Shown: positions 1-8,890 of the stretch, piece after piece
Layout: every line of letters starts with the position of its first letter
Position numbering within the stretch: the stretch's first letter is position 1
Origin: Faecalimonas umbilicata
GTDB taxonomy: Bacteria > Bacillota > Clostridia > Lachnospirales > Lachnospiraceae
DNA length: 64,000 nucleotides
NCBI RefSeq assembly: GCF_004346095.1
Contig: NZ_SLZV01000012.1
Coordinates: forward strand, 1 to 64,000
Reading direction: 5' to 3'
Program-made: the position numbers and the translations under genes
Notes under the pieces: model-generated
Database searches by the model: none
What the model was told of the DNA's origin: nothing
The model's input: the letters and a program-made list of their open reading frames with translations, nothing else

Positions 1-143
1 CGTGCAAAGTCAGTAATCTTATTCTACACTGAGGTATTTTTTTCTCAACCTTCTTTCTTGGAATTCCTTATATTTGAATTATACAGGAAGCTCCTCATAT
101 TTATTTTATATATGTTTAATCATTCATATGATCTTTTTAAATT

Positions 144-181
144 TGCACCCCTTTTGCTTTTACATCGGGGTGCATTTTTTT
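144..181 (+). terminator. Rho-independent terminator
   Basis: Arms TGCACCCC (144-151) and GGGGTGCA (167-174) form a perfect 8-bp stem and are followed by seven T on the + strand. The T-run shows it mainly serves a rightward transcript entering from before the window. On the other strand the stem is followed by AAATTT only, so it may be a weak end for the HMA gene as well. Nothing else is recognised in bases 1-143. Confidence 0.75.
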
Positions 182-400
182 CTAAAGTTCAATCTCACAA
201 TCTGGCTCTACTTTTTTACAAGCCTTTAAGACATCATTCATAACTGCTTTTGGTTCTTTTCCATCTTCAAACTCCACAATCATTTTTTGTGTCATAAAGT
301 TTACAGTTGCATTTGCTACTCCAGCTGTCTTTTTTGCTGCATCCTCCATAAGATTTGCACAGTTTGCACAGTCAACTTCGATTTTGTAAGTTTTTTTCAT
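182..400 (-). CDS. Small heavy-metal-associated (HMA) domain protein
   Basis: This 72-residue protein is a single ferredoxin-like HMA domain. It starts MKKTYKIEVDCANCANLMED, where Cys-x-x-Cys (C11, C14) is the soft-metal ligand pair of CopZ-like chaperones and P-type ATPase metal-binding domains. The usual Met/His before the first Cys is replaced by Asp, and Ala-Asn lies between the cysteines, as in the small HMA proteins that accompany Zn/Cd/Pb-type exporters rather than canonical CopZ. It is divergent from an ArsR gene and no ATPase follows before the hairpin at 144-181, so its partner is either outside the window or elsewhere. A shared metal response with the ArsR protein is inferred. The ribosome site GAAAGGAG lies just before the ATG. 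Confidence 0.85.
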   Translation of the reverse strand: MKKTYKIEVDCANCANLMEDAAKKTAGVANATVNFMTQKMIVEFEDGKEPKAVMNDVLKACKKVEPDCEIEL

Positions 401-440
401 GATAAATATCTCCTTTCGTGATTGCTATTTAAACTTTCAT

Positions 441-484
441 TTAACAATTAAGCACTTGTTTAATCGTTGTAGCTATAGTATAAT
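441..484 (+). promoter_or_regulatory. Promoter of the ArsR gene with overlapping inverted repeat
   Basis: TTGTTT (456-461) and TATAAT (479-484) are separated by 17 bp. The arms TTAACAA (441-447) and TTGTTTAA (456-463) form an imperfect inverted repeat that covers the -35 box, the usual place for an ArsR/SmtB operator. A promoter for the divergent HMA gene was not resolved. Binding by the ArsR protein is inference. Confidence 0.6.
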
Positions 485-577
485 TCTGTTGTAGCCTAAA
501 ATCAATAGAGATACGTGATTACCTGCCAAACGGGCGAAACACATTTCTAAATAGAGCAAAAGAAAGGAAAATTGTCT

Positions 578-952
578 ATGTCTTATACGAAGTTACCACA
601 TAACCATCATAACGAAACAGATCATACTGCGTTATTAGAACAGCTTGATGATATCCAACACTTTCAAATCGTTTCAGAATTATTTAAACAATTAAGTGAT
701 CCTACACGTATTCGTTTATTTTGGCTTTTATGTCATTGTGAGGAATGTGTCTTAAATATATCTGCAATGATGAAAATGACAAGCCCTGCCATATCCCATC
801 ATCTTAGAGTACTGCGAAACAAAGGATTGATTTCTAGCAGGCGCATAGGAAAAGAGGTTTATTATAAATCATCAAACACAGAACAGAGTATACTGTTACA
901 TAAAATGATTGAAAAAATTTTAATGATTACATGCCCTGAACATAAGGAGTAA
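578..952 (+). CDS. ArsR/SmtB-family metal-responsive repressor
   Basis: A 124-residue winged-helix repressor. The region SDPTRIRLFWLL (residues 40-51) is the family helix before the recognition helices, and SPAISHHLRVLRNKG (69-83) is the DNA-reading helix-turn-helix. C52, C54 and C57 (CHCEEC) sit where the ArsR/CadC alpha-3 metal site lies, and there are a His-rich N terminus (H8, H10, H11, H16) and a late Cys (C119). These suggest thiolate sensing of a soft metal or metalloid. An upstream TTG at 572 is in frame, but AAAGGAAA (563-570) is properly spaced only from the ATG at 578. The stop is followed after 8 bases by an AraC-type gene with its Shine-Dalgarno inside this gene's end, so the two are probably cotranscribed. 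Confidence 0.85.
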   Translation: MSYTKLPHNHHNETDHTALLEQLDDIQHFQIVSELFKQLSDPTRIRLFWLLCHCEECVLNISAMMKMTSPAISHHLRVLRNKGLISSRRIGKEVYYKSSNTEQSILLHKMIEKILMITCPEHKE

Positions 953-960
953 ATAATATT

Positions 961-1881
961 ATGAACAACGAAATCGTACCATTAGAAAAAAGTGATCAAG
1001 AATTTTCTCAGAAATATCATCTCGCTAGTTATGATTTATATGAAGGTATAAATCTTGCTTTTATGTCATTGACTGGCAGAAAACAAACTGATACACATGA
1101 GCCATTAAAACATATATTAGAAATCAATTACTGTCATAAGGGAAGAATTGGGTGGAAAATGGCCAATGGAAATAGCATTTATTTAGGTGAACACGATTTT
1201 TCACTGCACACAATGGAATATTGTTCTGCTTCTATAATAACTTTACCTAATGAATACTATGAAGGAATCAAAATTTATATTGATTTAAATATCCTTTCAG
1301 AAAAAACACCAGAACTGTTAAAAAATACTGGTATTACAGGAGAAAGTATACTTAATAAATTTTGTAAAGATGGAAATTTTTCAGTTTTCATTGGCAATGA
1401 AGAAACTGACGCTATCTTTTCAGCATTCTATCATCAGCCAAAAGAATTTCAACTTGCATACTGGCGAATAAAGGTGATAGAACTCTTACTATATCTAAGT
1501 AAATTATCTATTGATACAGAAAACAGATTATCTGAATATCAATCTGAACAAGTTGAAATTATTCGCAATATCCACAAATACCTTTTAGATAATCTGAGCC
1601 AGCGAATAACAATAGATGAAATGGCATGTAAGTATCTTATCAATCCTACTACATTAAAATCTGTCTTTAAAGATGTATATGGTACTTCTATTGCCTCACA
1701 TATAAAAGAACACAGAATGAAATTTGCAGCCCGTTTGTTAATGGAAACACCAAAAAGTATAAAGGAAATTGCAAAAGAAGTAGGATATGAAAGCCAAAGC
1801 AAATTTTCTAAAGTTTTTAAAGAATATTACAAAGTTTTACCGACAGAGTATCGAATGTTTCACTCAAGCAAATTAAAATAG
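961..1881 (+). CDS. AraC-family transcriptional regulator
   Basis: 306 residues. The C-terminal ~100 residues carry the two helix-turn-helix units of AraC/XylS proteins: ITIDEMACKYLINPTTLKSV followed by IKEHRMKFAARLL and IKEIAKEVGYESQSKFSKVF, ending in the typical P-TEYR element. The N-terminal ~200 residues look like a beta-rich sensor (MANGNSIYLGEHDFSLHTME) without a family I can name. It lies 8 bp behind the ArsR gene with AAGGAG inside that gene's last codons. The base composition is strongly AT-rich compared with genes after 2.6 kb, which suggests acquisition of the whole 0-2.4 kb patch. The regulated target is unknown; an adjoining transporter beyond the left edge would be typical. Confidence 0.85.
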   Translation: MNNEIVPLEKSDQEFSQKYHLASYDLYEGINLAFMSLTGRKQTDTHEPLKHILEINYCHKGRIGWKMANGNSIYLGEHDFSLHTMEYCSASIITLPNEYYEGIKIYIDLNILSEKTPELLKNTGITGESILNKFCKDGNFSVFIGNEETDAIFSAFYHQPKEFQLAYWRIKVIELLLYLSKLSIDTENRLSEYQSEQVEIIRNIHKYLLDNLSQRITIDEMACKYLINPTTLKSVFKDVYGTSIASHIKEHRMKFAARLLMETPKSIKEIAKEVGYESQSKFSKVFKEYYKVLPTEYRMFHSSKLK

Positions 1882-1949
1882 AATTGATTGGCTATATAAC
1901 AGCTTTCAACCAGTGTTTTAATGAATACCTAATATTCTTTCATATTTAA

Positions 1950-2363
1950 TTACAAAACCATCACTAATGTTCCAACACCAATTAAAATACACCCTATCAA
2001 AGATTTCATTGTAAATTTTTCGTGTAAGAAAATAAAGGCAAGTGCCAAGGTAATGACTACACTTAACTTATCAATTGGAACAACTTTTGAAGCTTCCCCC
2101 ATCTGTAACGCTCTGTAATAGCATAACCAGGAAGCTCCCGTAGCCAATCCGGATAGAATCAAAAATACCCAGCTTTTTCGACTGATTTCTGATAATCCGC
2201 TTTGTGTATGAGTCAAAAATACCATTCCCCACGCCATCATTACCACTACAACAGTTCTTATAGCCGTGGCAAGATTAGAATTTACTCCATCAATACCAAT
2301 CTTAGCCAGTATCGAGGTCAATGATGCAAATATTGCTGATAGTAGTGCAAATATAAACCACAT
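1950..2363 (-). CDS. Small EamA-family (DMT) transporter
   Basis: 137 residues with about four or five hydrophobic helices, i.e. one EamA repeat, half the length of the ten-helix DMT exporters, so it would act as a homodimer in the membrane. Recognisable stretches are IFALLSAIFASLTSILAKIG at the N terminus and YYRALQMGEASKVVPIDKLS before the last helices, typical of the single-domain EamA proteins of Firmicutes. The frame is open to 2411, but the -10 box at 2414-2419 makes that start impossible. I chose ATG 2363 (MWFIF...) because GGAG lies 9 bases upstream; ATG 2372 is the alternative. The substrate is not predictable. It converges with the AraC gene. Confidence 0.8.
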   Translation of the reverse strand: MWFIFALLSAIFASLTSILAKIGIDGVNSNLATAIRTVVVVMMAWGMVFLTHTQSGLSEISRKSWVFLILSGLATGASWLCYYRALQMGEASKVVPIDKLSVVITLALAFIFLHEKFTMKSLIGCILIGVGTLVMVL

Positions 2364-2413
2364 AAATTTCATCTCCGTTTCACGCTTACAGATTTGCGGC
2401 TTCTTTATCAAAA

Positions 2414-2442
2414 ATTATACCATACACAAAATAAACCGTCAC
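2414..2442 (-). promoter_or_regulatory. Promoter of the EamA gene
   Basis: On the minus strand GTGACG (2442-2437) and TATAAT (2419-2414) are separated by 17 bp, placing the transcript start near 2407 and ruling out start codons upstream of it. Confidence 0.6.
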
Positions 2443-2511
2443 TGTTTTTTGTACCTTTTTCATATATTGTAACAACAGATTCTGACAGTGTCTTATCCTT
2501 CTCCTGACAAG

Positions 2512-2572
2512 AAAAATCCGGTCAGGGATCTGCCGCCACATACCGCAGATACATCCTCGACCGGATTTTTTT
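2512..2572. terminator. Bidirectional terminator hairpin
   Basis: AAAAATCCGGTC (2512-2523) pairs with GACCGGATTTTT (2559-2570), with an inner arm pair AGGGATCTGC / GCAGATACATCCT. T-runs follow the stem on both strands. It ends the leftward ABC transporter genes. Confidence 0.8.
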
Positions 2573-2607
2573 CTTCCTTATTGTAATTGTATATAGGTTT
2601 AACAGCT

Positions 2608-4707
2608 TTATAATTTTAATATTTCTCTTAGCTTTTTCAGTGACATCCGGTAAACAATCAGCTGATAAATACAGATTATAACTGCAAATCCTACTGTACA
2701 TCCAAATGACATCCACTCCGTACTCTGGATTCTTTTATCATTTCCGATATAGATGATCATCAGAAATGATAGGATCAGAAACAGTCCGATTGCCGTCGGA
2801 AGCACAAAGATTTTCCGGAGCTGGTTCTTGATACAGCGCATGATATAAGTATTTTTCGCACCAAGTTTTCTCAAATCGTCAAACATTTTCTGATTCTGCA
2901 CACCGATCGTAACGCTTCGTGTATAAGCGATGATCCCGATTGCTGCCAGGCAGATGCAGGAGACGTAGAGAAAGGTCAAGATCATAATTCCGCTCTCGTG
3001 AAGATAAGTTTTCATCTGGATCGGTTGAATCTCCGGATTGAATTTCCAGTCATGGTATAAATATGGATCTTCTGGATCCATCGGCTCTGTCATCCGATAG
3101 TGATAAGGTTCTCCGGCAGCTTCTGCCCGATCCTCTTCAGCTTCGTTATATGCATTCAACACTGCCATATCTTTGCCTGCACGTCTGACATACTCTTTCC
3201 GAAGTTCGATTGCAAAATCATACACATTTTCACTCTCTTCCACATCAAAGAAAATCTGTTTCATCTGGCGCTGTTCTGTCATCTGTGCCGTGATCGTCTG
3301 GAAGTCGCTGTCATTTAAAATATAGCGGTGTACATTTGCACGGTAAAACATGCGGTCTTCCACTGTTTTGGCAAATTTCAGATTCAGCTGTGCTCCGGTT
3401 TCCTGATTTGTCACAAGATCCATATCGGTATATTTCTCCCAGAAGTTTTCTGTCTGCTCCGGCAGGATAATCTGTGCAAATGTTCCTGGCTCTACCTCCA
3501 CTTTTGTCCCGGTATACTGCTCATAGACAGATGCACTGATAAATTCTCCATAGGCATATGTCTCATAATAATCTTCGATCAGCTTCCCATCATCTGTCCA
3601 GTCTCTCTCGACCCCGGATGTCTGAAGTTCTGCAAAAAGAACTTCCTGATAATCTGTGATCGTCACTCCATATTCGTCTGCCATCACCTCGATGTCTTCC
3701 TTCTGGATCTCCTGCTCTGTCTGTCGGTAAATCAGATTAAAATCTACCGGCGTATCTGCCATTGTGCGAAACATCACAAGCTTGTCTGGGATATAGGAGC
3801 CTGCGTAGAGTGCTGCACCGGTCAGAAAAGCAAGGATACACATATTCCGGACGGTCTGTCTTCCCTGAAATTTCATCATACTGTTGGAAATCAGGTTATG
3901 ATAATATTTCTGCGGCTGCTTCCCTCGCTTGTGATAGACGATAAAAAATACAAACAGCATATAGATTCCGACTGCCGCTACGAGATAGACTGCATTCCAG
4001 ATAGCCGGCATCTGAAATTTCAATAAATTGGCGGTAAGCTGTGGCCCCGCATATCCAAAAAGCAGACCCACCACAAGAAAGATTCCGCCTGCAATTCCAT
4101 AGCCTTTCTTTACAAGCTGAAGCGGTTCATTTTTCTTCTCTTCATTTAAAATATCCATCAAATTTGTCCGCCTCATATAGCGCGCTGCCATAAAAAATAA
4201 GATGAGCACTGTCACCGCCGCAAAGAAAAGACTGATACCAAGTCCCGCAGCCGAAAACATCCTCCGCTCCAGAATATCCGTCAGAAACGTGTGAAGCAAG
4301 ATCCACAAAATCCCGACTGCAGCCACTACTCCAAGTACAATCCCGGATATGATTCCCTTTCCCAGAGACAGGCAAAGTTCTTTGTACAGTTCTTTTTTGA
4401 GCCGTTTCTTCGACATCCCAAGTGCTAGAAACACTCCGGTCTCACGGCTTTTTGTCCGGAAAAATAACCCAGCCGCATAAATATTAAAGATCAGACATCC
4501 AAGGACTGCCAGTGCAAAGATCATCATGATCATCTTCAGCGAATCTCCGCCCTCCGGAAATCCTGCCTGTACCACTGGACTGTACAACACACAGACAAAG
4601 GATGTCACAAGAAAAATCGAAAAAAAGGTACAAAATAGTAACTGCTTATAATTTTTCTTGTTATATCTGCGAAGTTTCAGGAAAATACTGCTGCTACTCA
4701 TCTTCAT
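2608..4707 (-). CDS. FtsX-like ABC transporter permease (BceB-like)
   Basis: 699 residues. The N-terminal region after MKMSSSS has four hydrophobic helices (about residues 23-43, 60-85, 105-135, 155-175), then two more near 210-260, a soluble stretch of about 250 residues, and a last group of helices near the C terminus (ILTFLYVSCICLAAIGIIAY and following). This is the FtsX/MacB permease plan with a large extracytoplasmic domain, as in peptide-sensing and detoxification exporters of the BceAB group. The preceding ATPase gene overlaps its start by 14 bases, so the two are translationally coupled. It is the last gene of the response regulator-kinase-ABC-ABC module. Substrate is unknown; cell-wall-active peptides are the usual ones for relatives. 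Confidence 0.8.
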   Translation of the reverse strand: MKMSSSSIFLKLRRYNKKNYKQLLFCTFFSIFLVTSFVCVLYSPVVQAGFPEGGDSLKMIMMIFALAVLGCLIFNIYAAGLFFRTKSRETGVFLALGMSKKRLKKELYKELCLSLGKGIISGIVLGVVAAVGILWILLHTFLTDILERRMFSAAGLGISLFFAAVTVLILFFMAARYMRRTNLMDILNEEKKNEPLQLVKKGYGIAGGIFLVVGLLFGYAGPQLTANLLKFQMPAIWNAVYLVAAVGIYMLFVFFIVYHKRGKQPQKYYHNLISNSMMKFQGRQTVRNMCILAFLTGAALYAGSYIPDKLVMFRTMADTPVDFNLIYRQTEQEIQKEDIEVMADEYGVTITDYQEVLFAELQTSGVERDWTDDGKLIEDYYETYAYGEFISASVYEQYTGTKVEVEPGTFAQIILPEQTENFWEKYTDMDLVTNQETGAQLNLKFAKTVEDRMFYRANVHRYILNDSDFQTITAQMTEQRQMKQIFFDVEESENVYDFAIELRKEYVRRAGKDMAVLNAYNEAEEDRAEAAGEPYHYRMTEPMDPEDPYLYHDWKFNPEIQPIQMKTYLHESGIMILTFLYVSCICLAAIGIIAYTRSVTIGVQNQKMFDDLRKLGAKNTYIMRCIKNQLRKIFVLPTAIGLFLILSFLMIIYIGNDKRIQSTEWMSFGCTVGFAVIICIYQLIVYRMSLKKLREILKL

Positions 4708-5452
4708 CGCCATCACCACCATTAATGATTTTTAATTCTGTCAGAAGTTCATCTAAAAATGTTCTCCGATCCCCGGTTCGGATCAACTCTTTATAGATTT
4801 TTCCATCTTTCATGACAATGACACGGTCACAATAGCTTGCCGAAAAGCTGTCATGCGTGACCATGAATATAGTTGCATCCAGATTTCTCTGCGCTGCAAG
4901 AAATGCTTCAATGACTGCCTCACTAGATCTGCTGTCCAGATTTCCGGTCGGTTCGTCCGCAAGGATCAGAAGCGGGTCGTTCATCAATGCTCTTGCCACC
5001 GCAGTACGCTGTTTCTGCCCACCGGAAATTTCTGCCGGATATTTGTCTGCAATCTCCCAGATGCCAAACATCTTTAACAGCTTTTTCGCCTTCTTTTCCA
5101 TCTTTTCGTACGGCGCATCTTCGATCACCTGCGGGATGCATACATTTTCAAAAACTGTCAGTCCGTCTAACAGCATGAAATCCTGAAAGACAAATCCAAG
5201 TTCCTGATTACGGATTTCTGCCATTTTTTCTTCTTTTAACTGCGCCAGTTTTTTGCCATTTAACAATACCTTTCCTTTTTCGTATGGGATAAAGCAGGAA
5301 ATACAATTTAATAATGTTGTCTTTCCGCTTCCCGACGGCCCCATGACCGCGACAAACTCTCCTTTATGAATCGTAAAATCGACACCTTTTAACACTTCGT
5401 AAGTATCTTTTCCAACCACATACGATTTATGTAAATTTTGAACCTCCAGCAT
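4694..5452 (-). CDS. ABC transporter ATPase (MacB/LolD type)
   Basis: 252 residues. Walker A GPSGSGKTT (38-46), Q-loop in FVFQDFM, signature ISGGQKQR, Walker [14 protein letters not shown] and the H-loop MVTHD are all intact. ADEPTGNLD is the marker of the LolD/MacB/BceA clade that powers FtsX-like permeases. It is placed directly upstream of, and overlaps, the 699-residue permease. The C terminus extends into an acidic tail (GGDGDEDE) that shares DNA with the permease start. A good Shine-Dalgarno (GGAGGAG) precedes ATG 5452. Between this gene and the 841-residue permease upstream lies a 100-bp gap with a repeat element that also occurs before the other ATPase gene. Confidence 0.9.
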   Translation of the reverse strand: MLEVQNLHKSYVVGKDTYEVLKGVDFTIHKGEFVAVMGPSGSGKTTLLNCISCFIPYEKGKVLLNGKKLAQLKEEKMAEIRNQELGFVFQDFMLLDGLTVFENVCIPQVIEDAPYEKMEKKAKKLLKMFGIWEIADKYPAEISGGQKQRTAVARALMNDPLLILADEPTGNLDSRSSEAVIEAFLAAQRNLDATIFMVTHDSFSASYCDRVIVMKDGKIYKELIRTGDRRTFLDELLTELKIINGGDGDEDE

Positions 5453-5522
5453 GTGCTCTCTCCTCCTCTTTCTTTTTCTAAGAACATCTTATCAAAAGAA
5501 AGTTACCACACAGGTACTGAAA

Positions 5523-5544
5523 TGTTACAATCTTGAAACATTGT
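5523..5544 (-). promoter_or_regulatory. Candidate response-regulator site before second ABC pair
   Basis: On the + strand TGTTACAAT (5523-5531) and AACATTGT (5537-5544) are separated by 5 bases. Nearly the same pair occurs at 8854-8872 before the first ATPase gene. The site lies in the 100-bp gap between the two ABC pairs, about 70 bp upstream of the ATPase start. Binding by the module's own regulator is inferred. Confidence 0.4.
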
Positions 5545-5552
5545 TGAGAGTT

Positions 5553-8078
5553 TTACTCTACAGATACGCGGATCCGCTCTACCAGACTTCCACTCTTTTC
5601 GATTTTCTGATAGGTCCATACCGGAACTACAATACACACTACGAATAAAATTAGTGTTGCTCCCAGGAAAGGAAGCGCCGGGAACCAGAATTTGGCACCC
5701 ATATAGTTCATCGTCTGATAGATTGCATAAGTAATTCCAATTCCAACAGTTAACGTCAAGAACAACACCCCGCCTGTATAGAAAATACCTTCCCACACAA
5801 GCATTTTCTTCACCTGCCGTTCGGTCATTCCCACACTTTCCATGATCGAGATTTCTTTCTGGCGGCTCTGCATATTTCCGACAGAAGTATTGATATAGTT
5901 CATGACTCCTATAATTCCAAGTATCAGAACGATTCCGAATCCGATTTCCATCATGTGCCCCTGTGCCGCTTTTACATTTTCTGCCTGCTCGATTTTAGAA
6001 TCCCATGAAAAATCAGTTTTATTGGGGCTTTCTTCTATATTGGAAAGAATTGCATCCTCAGTCTCTTTATGATATTCTTCCGCATAACGGATCCCCACTC
6101 TGAAAACGATCGGTTTTTCTGTAAATGCTTTGACTGCATCATCGATGACAATCATCGTAGGTGGAAATCCAAGAAGCGATACATAATCCCCGACGTCTGT
6201 CATACCTGCGATTTCAAATGTCCGGGTATTTTCCGAATGTACATATTCCTCACAGGAAATCTGCTTCCCGCGCAGCTCCTTTTCATCTAGTCCGAACAAT
6301 CCATGTCTATATAAAATACAAGTCTTGCCGCTCAAAAATGCCTCCTCATCCACCGGCTGTTCCATTTCTGCATTCAGCGCCCGGAAATCTTCCTCCGTAA
6401 TCCCTACCAGAGAAGATCCAAAATTTTCTGGATGCTGCTGATATTCTTCGATATCGTCCTCATAAGGAATATTCATCCATGTTTCATAAAACTCCCGCAT
6501 CCAGACATCTGTTACCTCTTTTTCCCATGGAACGATTGTAGGAACTGTGATAGTTGGAAGTACTTCTTCCACTCCATCTGTTTGACGGATCTCATTTAAG
6601 AGTTCTTCATTTAAGATCGGATGCACTCCCTGAATCTGTTCTTCTCCTTCTGCGGCACGATTCAAAACCATGTTGTTGATCGTATCATTTTTCAAGACCA
6701 TATCCAGTCCCATGTAATTATAGGAATACTCTCGCGCCGACTGTGTGTGCAGCAATGTGATCAGACAGAGAAATACAGAAAGGCTGGCAGCAAGTGACAG
6801 CATAGTCACCATCGTCTTTTTCTTATTCCGTGTCAGCTGTTCCAATGCCATGCGAACAATCAGACTTCCTTTTCGTGTTTTGTGCCTCTTTCTCACACTG
6901 GAGACTACACGGTACTCAAGCGCTTCGACCGGTGAGCTTCCCACTGCAATTTTCGTCGGTTTTCTTCCTGCATACCAGACAGTGCATCCAGTCAGCAACA
7001 CGGTCAATAAAACGATGATCGGATGAAAGGTTACCTGCACCGCTCCCATTTCCTTTGCAGATACGAATGTCTTTACCACGACCGGAATCAGAAAGAAAGA
7101 AGTCCCTGCTCCGATCAGAATCCCTGCAAGCATTCCGATGCCACCAATCCATAAAAGCTGTTTCTGCATCAACTGCCGGATCTGACGCCCGGTCATCCCA
7201 ATTGTCTGTAAAAGCCCGTAATACCGGATATTGCCCGCCACAGACAAATACATAATATTGTAAATCAACAGATAGGCACTCAACACTGTAACAAGTGCGA
7301 TCCCTGACAGTCCCAGAAAGATTTCGGTTGCATTTCCATACTCATACACATAAAATAGCCGCTGTGATTTTTTAAGTTTCATACTGTCAATAAAAGCCTG
7401 CTGCGCTTCATCCGACATCCATTTTTTACAAAAGGAAATATGACAACGGCCATAATATACCGCATCCAGCTTCTGCTTGTCACAAAAGGCTTTTGACATA
7501 TAAAAATTGTCTGTATCGCCGTATCCATCCCAAATACCGGAAATTCGAAAGGTTTCCACTTCCCTTTTCTCATTGATCTCATACACAAATGTAATTTCAT
7601 CTCCGATTTTCTTGTCTGAAAACCCACACTTTTTCAGAGCATCTTCTGTCACCATCACCTCGTTTTCTTCAACTGGATAATGACCTTTCACAAATTTTCT
7701 GGCAGGTGCCATCATTTTCTTCCAGTAAGTATCATCTGCATACAGCAAACCGACTCCCGGTGTCTTGTCCGCCTCCGTTTCTGCGACTACACCTGACACC
7801 ATTACAACACCATAATGCTCTACAGTTGGATTTTCTTCTAAAATCTCTTTCTGTTCTTCTGAAATTCCATACATGATCGCGTCAAACTCAGCCCCGTTCA
7901 AACGGATATTCTGTTGTCTCTGCATTTTTAAATAGGTAGCTCCCACGGTAAAAACACTAAATAGCAAAAATGAAGACAACATGATTGCCAGAACCATAGA
8001 TAAGCTGCGTCTTCGATTGCTTTTCAAATTGTTCTTTGCCAGCCGTTTCACAACAGCCTGATTGTTATTCTTCAGCAT
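5553..8078 (-). CDS. Large FtsX-like ABC permease with duplicated core
   Basis: 841 residues. One hydrophobic helix near 28-50, a soluble extracytoplasmic domain of about 200 residues, three helices near 255-370 (ending with the PVEALEYR element typical of FtsX permeases), then a second copy of the plan: a helix near 425-445, another long soluble domain, and three closing helices (IGFGIVLILGIIGVMNYINT, then two more). PVEAL and MESVGMTERQ are the usual cytoplasmic coupling segments. ATG 8078 (MLKNNNQ) has AGGAAGTGAG upstream; the in-frame extension to 8087 lacks a site. It overlaps the ATPase gene by 14 bases. A duplicated-core permease like this is typical of lantibiotic and host-defence-peptide transporters in Clostridia; the substrate is not known. 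Confidence 0.85.
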   Translation of the reverse strand: MLKNNNQAVVKRLAKNNLKSNRRRSLSMVLAIMLSSFLLFSVFTVGATYLKMQRQQNIRLNGAEFDAIMYGISEEQKEILEENPTVEHYGVVMVSGVVAETEADKTPGVGLLYADDTYWKKMMAPARKFVKGHYPVEENEVMVTEDALKKCGFSDKKIGDEITFVYEINEKREVETFRISGIWDGYGDTDNFYMSKAFCDKQKLDAVYYGRCHISFCKKWMSDEAQQAFIDSMKLKKSQRLFYVYEYGNATEIFLGLSGIALVTVLSAYLLIYNIMYLSVAGNIRYYGLLQTIGMTGRQIRQLMQKQLLWIGGIGMLAGILIGAGTSFFLIPVVVKTFVSAKEMGAVQVTFHPIIVLLTVLLTGCTVWYAGRKPTKIAVGSSPVEALEYRVVSSVRKRHKTRKGSLIVRMALEQLTRNKKKTMVTMLSLAASLSVFLCLITLLHTQSAREYSYNYMGLDMVLKNDTINNMVLNRAAEGEEQIQGVHPILNEELLNEIRQTDGVEEVLPTITVPTIVPWEKEVTDVWMREFYETWMNIPYEDDIEEYQQHPENFGSSLVGITEEDFRALNAEMEQPVDEEAFLSGKTCILYRHGLFGLDEKELRGKQISCEEYVHSENTRTFEIAGMTDVGDYVSLLGFPPTMIVIDDAVKAFTEKPIVFRVGIRYAEEYHKETEDAILSNIEESPNKTDFSWDSKIEQAENVKAAQGHMMEIGFGIVLILGIIGVMNYINTSVGNMQSRQKEISIMESVGMTERQVKKMLVWEGIFYTGGVLFLTLTVGIGITYAIYQTMNYMGAKFWFPALPFLGATLILFVVCIVVPVWTYQKIEKSGSLVERIRVSVE

Positions 8079-8760
8079 AGAACTCACTTCCTTTCACAAT
8101 CTTTCCATCCTCAATCCGCACAATTCGGTCCGCCATCTGCGCAATGTCATTGTCATGGGTGATCAAAACGATCGTCTGCCGAAACTGCTTTGCGACAATT
8201 TTCAGTAAGCCCAGCACATCATGACCAGTGGCTGTGTCCAGATTGCCGGTCGGTTCATCAGCAAGGATCAGCGTCGGCTTACTTACTAATGCCCTCGCAA
8301 TCGCCACCCGCTGCTGCTGCCCGCCAGAGAGCGTACTCGGAAGTGCTTCCCGCCTTTCCTCCAACTGAAGCAGTTCCATGATTTCTTGTACAAACTCCTG
8401 ATCCACACGCTTCCCATCCAGTTCGATTGGAAGTATAATATTTTCATATACGTTCAGATCCTGTACCAGATTATAACTCTGAAATACAAATCCTATTTTT
8501 CGGCGGCGGAATATCGCAAGCTGTTCTTTCGTAAGTCCTGCCAGATTTTTACCTCCTACAATCACACTCCCACTTGTAGGCACGTCCAGCCCTCCGATCA
8601 TATGCAGCAATGTGCTTTTCCCGCTTCCGGATTTCCCGATAATTGCTACAAATTCTTCTGCCTTCACCCGAAAATCCACTCCATCCAAAGCCTTTACCGT
8701 ATTCGTTCCCTGTTGATAATATTTTTTCAGATTTCTTGTTTCCACAATATAATTTTCCAT
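8065..8760 (-). CDS. ABC transporter ATPase (MacB/BceA type)
   Basis: 231 residues with every nucleotide-binding motif: Walker [10 protein letters not shown] (about 42-50), Q-loop FVFQSYN, signature [15 protein letters not shown], Walker [14 protein letters not shown] and H-loop LITHD. It partners the overlapping 841-residue permease. The 130-bp gap between the kinase gene and this start holds three GTGACA/GTGATT direct repeats inside a hairpin, which points to an internal, regulated promoter. GAGGAGG stands before ATG 8760. Confidence 0.9.
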   Translation of the reverse strand: MENYIVETRNLKKYYQQGTNTVKALDGVDFRVKAEEFVAIIGKSGSGKSTLLHMIGGLDVPTSGSVIVGGKNLAGLTKEQLAIFRRRKIGFVFQSYNLVQDLNVYENIILPIELDGKRVDQEFVQEIMELLQLEERREALPSTLSGGQQQRVAIARALVSKPTLILADEPTGNLDTATGHDVLGLLKIVAKQFRQTIVLITHDNDIAQMADRIVRIEDGKIVKGSEFYAEE

Positions 8761-8839
8761 CTACTTTCCTCCTCGTCTAAGTACTTCATATGTATCTTTC
8801 CGAATGTATCTTTTCGAACACATCTTTATCTTAGCAAAG

Positions 8840-8890
8840 AAAAATCACAATCCTGTCACAATCTAACATTGTCACAAAATTGTGATTTTT
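8840..8890 (-). promoter_or_regulatory. Direct-repeat regulatory region / hairpin after the kinase gene
   Basis: On the minus strand TTGTGACA (8877-8870), TTGTGACA (8861-8854) and TTGTGATT (8850-8843) follow one another with starts 16 and 11 bases apart, as for OmpR-type regulators. The outer arms AAAAATCACAAT and ATTGTGATTTTT form a hairpin with T-runs on both sides, so the same stretch can end kinase transcription. The core TGTCACAAT...AACATTGT recurs at 5523-5544. Confidence 0.5.

Noticed and set aside
58-243. A 61-residue + strand frame at the left edge
   Set aside because: It crosses a strong terminator hairpin and overlaps the HMA gene; composition is that of random AT-rich DNA.
3328-4026. 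A 232-residue open frame on the + strand
   Set aside because: It lies wholly antisense to the FtsX permease, has Cys/His/Ile-rich composition typical of a reverse shadow, and has no ribosome site.
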